DNA of 64,000 bases, taken from Acanthornis magna (Eukaryota; Chordata; Aves; Passeriformes; Acanthizidae). Positions 60,601 through 64,000 of the stretch are shown in pieces (positions within the stretch are counted from its first letter, which is position 1; each line of letters opens with the position of its first letter). A program made the position numbers and the translations under genes. The stretch spans positions 930,001 to 994,000 of the forward strand of contig JAWUZG010000135.1 in the NCBI GenBank assembly GCA_036785705.1. Direction: 5' to 3'. The notes under the pieces are model-generated. The model had not been told where the DNA came from and searched no databases. It was given only the letters and a program-made list of their open reading frames with translations.

Positions 60601-63600
60601 CTGTATGAAATGAACTCCATGATTAGCCAGAGCATTACTTCGCATAAAGTATACAGGATACGTATGATGGAGAAAAGTAACGGAAAGACCTGTGGTATAT
60701 GCTGTGTCAGGTATTTTTCTGTACTTAGTAATCTATGGTCCTTTCTCAAAGATGACTATTAAAGTCTGCTTTATATGGGTGAGCTAGTTCTCCATTCTAA
60801 ATTTAATCTACTTCTAATTCTAAAATTCATTCTAAAGATGAGCTACCATTACATTAAACATTGTGGTTTCCATTTCAGTAGCAAATATTTTTCTAATTTT
60901 AATTAATTAATCAGCCTTAGAATTGGAGGAGTTGTTTTTTCTTTTTTTTTTGTGAACTAATTAGATGTAATCTCACTTTCTTGATCTCCATTGCCTTTAA
61001 TCAGCTTTCTCTGGCCAGATAGCACTCTTAATTCAGTTCTTTAACTTCCAAACTGTAATTGTGTTTATATATTGTAGGCATTTATAGTAATGCTTGCTCT
61101 TCCTTGTTTGCACGAGCCTCAGCATTTCCCCATAACCCCTCAAATGGATTTTGATTCCCACGGCAATCATAAGCTAATGGGGGAAACCACTGCAGTAATG
61201 TGAACAGCAGTTTTATGGTACTGTACATGAGAACAAAATGTATCGTGGAATAGGCTGCTGCTGTTGGGGACTTGATCTGTTGATCTGTTGGAAAGACTTG
61301 TTTCATGCATGTGTTTTTATTCTCTATTTCTGAGCTGACAATTTGGGGTGACGTTTATGGGATTTCTGTCTCACTTCTCTACCTGTTTGATAGAAGGAAC
61401 TCCATACCTGCAGGATGAGTTATACCTGCATCAGCTAGGAAATTATTCAAGCCTTGGTCTAACCTGCTCCCGCTGTACTCCTAACAAATTTTCCATATCA
61501 GCTTTAATGAACAAAAAAAAGTATGTTTTGGGAAACTAATGCCTGAATGTGTTTCTGTCCCCTGCCCAAGCCACAGGGACTCTCTGGGGTGCTGTGGAGA
61601 TAAACTTCTCCGTTTTCCTCTGTTCTGCACTGACGACGTTTTGCCCCAGAATATTTAAGTTTCTCTTCCTCAAGGGTCTCCATTGGCACAAGCACCGAGG
61701 AGCCAGCACTTGCATCTGAACACAAGTGTTGGGGGCCTAGAAAGTAGTGAGTGCTGTTCCGGGTATTTAAAGTGGTGTCAATCATGCTAACCCTCAGTAA
61801 TATTTCAAGTATTTAGATAGACAAATGTTAAACAATTTTTGAATATTTTCCATTAATAATTTTAGATAGGCACTAGCAGTTTATTTTAAATTAACCTTTA
61901 TGCTTATAGTATATAAAAATAATTATAGTATGTGTTGCATGTGAAATCAGATGGTTATTCTGATCTCAATTTATTTGGATTACATTGTGCTAGAAGTTCA
62001 AATTGGCAAAGAAGTATTGAAAGTGGTTAAAAGGCGTGTATTTGTATATGATGTACTTGTGATCTGCTGCAGAGAGATTCTCTTTGCTGCTGTAAGACAC
62101 TTTTTCCTTTCACTAACTAAAGATCAGAGCAAACTATTTGCATCAAAGCTTCTTATTTAAAACAGTTTATTGATGGCAACACACTTGCTGAATTCGCAAG
62201 CAAGCACCTTTATGCAGCTGCAGCAGCATGAAGTGTGCCTGCCTGTTATTGGAAAGCATCCAAGGACATCCTCAGCCTTCCAGCTTTCCTCTGCGTGGGG
62301 GGAGGGTTGCTGCTGTTGCTGCTTTTCTTCATTTTCCATACTGCAGCGATTTCTAAATAAGTGCTGGTTGATTTCTCCATTTGTTATTTTTCATTTTGAA
62401 GTTAGGATGCTTAGTGACCCACTGAAGAGATACAGACTTTCTTTCCTGGGCAACTTAACATAGGATCTCTTCCCTTTCCCTGGTGGTACTGGACTTGGGT
62501 GGCTCTCTGGAAGAACCCTGATAGCCCACGGGGTATGTGATGGCCAAGGCAGCAAAAGGTAGCAAAGGCTGCATCTTCAAACAATACCTTGCACTTATTT
62601 GCAAACAAAACCAGGTTGTTAATGAGAAACAGGCTGCCAAGGCAGCAGTGATTCCTGCCTCCAGAGAAGTGTATGAGGAGGATGCAGCCCCCCAAATGTG
62701 TGGGGAGGAAAGGGCAAGGCTGGGCCCCACTGGGGCTAGGGAGTGGCACCCTTGGGGCAGAGCTAGTGGCCAGCGGCTCAGCAATGTGGGGTGAGCGCCC
62801 ATTCCCCAGCCTCCTCCCAGCTCCGAGTCCTTGAGGATCTCAGGGAGTCATTATGCCTTGAGGTTACTGTGATGGGCTTTCTGCTGCTTTTCCCCAAGCA
62901 TCTGCCTTTCATCTTTACAAGGCCATACAAAAATTGCCTGTAACTGGCACATATGCTCTCTTTTGGAGATGAAGGCTGCCATTTGTGTCTAGTTTGAATA
63001 CTGACACATCATTACCTGGTTAGAGATTTAAGGAAGGAACTACCTTTTAAGAAAGAAACTTTGTCACTGATTGAAACTTTTGAATTTCATTGAACAAAGT
63101 GGTTTTTAGTGACCTCTATTTCCTGAACGTTATGCCCCCTTTTCGTATGCAGCACTTTGGTGCAAATTCATCAGTTCATTCTAAGCAAGTACAGAGGTTA
63201 TAATGAGAATGATGACATTATTTTTGGAGGTGATGCTGCCTGGCTGATGCATTTTCAGCACTCTTTTCAATCTCCCTCAGCTGTGCTTAATGTCCAGTTT
63301 GTGATGCCAGTGAACGTAGAACAATGTAGCTCTTTTATAAAATCCAAATATTGTACAGGGATAGAAACAGTACTTAATTAAGCAAGAAATAAAAGAATTA
63401 ACATTGTGATATAGGTCTTGTAAATGATCTTCAGATTAGGCAGATGCACATGTGGTCATGTTTAAGAACAGCTTTTTGTAATAGTGTAAAGAAGCCCTGA
63501 GATATTGGGTTCTGTGAATACATGTATTGCATGGAAAAAATCTAGTAGAAATAAAGGAAAAAAAATCAACATTTACAGTACCTGATCAGTAAAATAGTAG

Positions 63601-63729
63601 ATTGTGAATGGAAGGATAGTTTGTAACTTTACTATTTTTGGGGAATGATAAAAATGCCATCTTGAAGGCCCTTCAAGGGCTGATTGGTTCTAGTCCTCCA
63701 ATACTCCAAGGTTCTACCACTTGGAAGAG
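57691..63729. other. Unique non-coding DNA, no gene recognised
   Basis: Mostly AT-rich unique sequence. A short TA/CA tract lies near 59056-59090. TTATTTCC-type words repeat near 59856-59905. TTGATCTGTTGATCTGTTGG lies at 61271-61290. The GC-richer part at 62280-62810 has overlapping ORFs on both strands (up to 115 codons) with no motif. Mixed-composition blocks at 58440-58650 and 60020-60100 may be mildly conserved. Confidence 0.5.
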
Positions 63730-63870
63730 GGCTATTGAAACCAAGGACTGGATCAGCCATTGCTTTGTCTGGATGAACCTTCTAAGGACAGAATCTCTCA
63801 GCCTGTTTGATGCTGATTTCAGTGCTGCTAGGGAAATTTTTTTCCAGCTGTCCAACTTCAATCTCTAAAA
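63730..63870 (-). mobile_element. Possible old CR1 remnant, minus orientation
   Basis: Read on the minus strand, 'attgaagttggacagctggaaaaaaatttcc' and then 'cactgaaa' and 'aacaggctg' follow the order of the CR1 ORF2 C-terminal region (a first basic stretch, then the HWN-type stretch). The divergence is high and no 3' tail is visible. It could be another old LINE. Confidence 0.35.
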
Positions 63871-64000
63871 CAGCTTTGTGTGGTTGTTTTCCTTTTTATG
63901 CTGTTTGACACTACCAAGAGGAGTTTGCCGGTGGTGTCTAAAGAACTGCCCTTCCAATAGTTGTAAGCAGATATTAAACACCTCTGTGGCTTCTTCTTTA
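63871..64000. other. Unique DNA to the window edge
   Basis: Nothing was recognised. Confidence 0.5.

Overview
The window looks like non-coding DNA from a bird. The main evidence is a set of CR1 LINE fragments. Their 3' tails have the avian form: 'ggtctcttccaacc' followed by an ATTCTATGATTCTGTG-type end on the plus strand, or AATCATAGAA...GGTTGGAAAAGACCTCC on the minus strand. The rest is AT-rich, CpG-poor and intron-like. I found no confident protein-coding exon, rRNA, tRNA or CRISPR array. Open reading frames are short; the longest is 184 codons (1776-2330, minus). They lack recognisable domains and read as chance ORFs or as shadows of repeats.

Layout. 1-2149 is unique DNA with one short hairpin. 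2150-3126 holds a small CR1 scrap and then a 690-bp CR1 3' end with a decayed ORF2 C-terminus. 3430-4060 is a candidate conserved enhancer. 5119-5209 is an interrupted GGAA array. 5210-18190 is mostly unique, with enhancer-like islands near 10.4-10.9 kb and 12.3 kb and a small tandem duplication at 13.1 kb. 18191-18760 is a composite: a CR1 tail, an unidentified coding-like stretch on the minus strand, and another CR1-like piece. 18761-39294 is unique, with a perfect 13-bp hairpin at 29.3 kb and an enhancer-like island at 31.2 kb. 39295-40020 holds two CR1 fragments in opposite orientations. 45.8 kb and 47.1 kb carry CR1 tails. 53.6-54.1 kb is a local GC/CpG-rich patch followed by a pyrimidine tract. 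54.3 kb has an ancient CR1-type tail and 54.7 kb an AAT microsatellite. The rest to 64 kb is unique, with two enhancer-like islands and a weak CR1 remnant at the end.

The most interesting signal is at 46544/46545. A strong plus-strand 3' splice site is joined directly to a consensus 5' splice site (TTGTTTTACAG|GTAAGTAG). Another GTAAGT donor follows 38 bp downstream. This is the architecture of a vertebrate recursive splice site with its RS-exon, which is otherwise known from very long introns of mainly neuronal genes. Long T homopolymers on the plus strand (21457, 38712, 47620, 57676) outnumber long A runs, which weakly fits transcription of the plus strand. My working model is that the window lies in one very long intron of a plus-strand gene, or in a gene desert that carries a long non-coding transcript. 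I cannot name the host gene from sequence alone.
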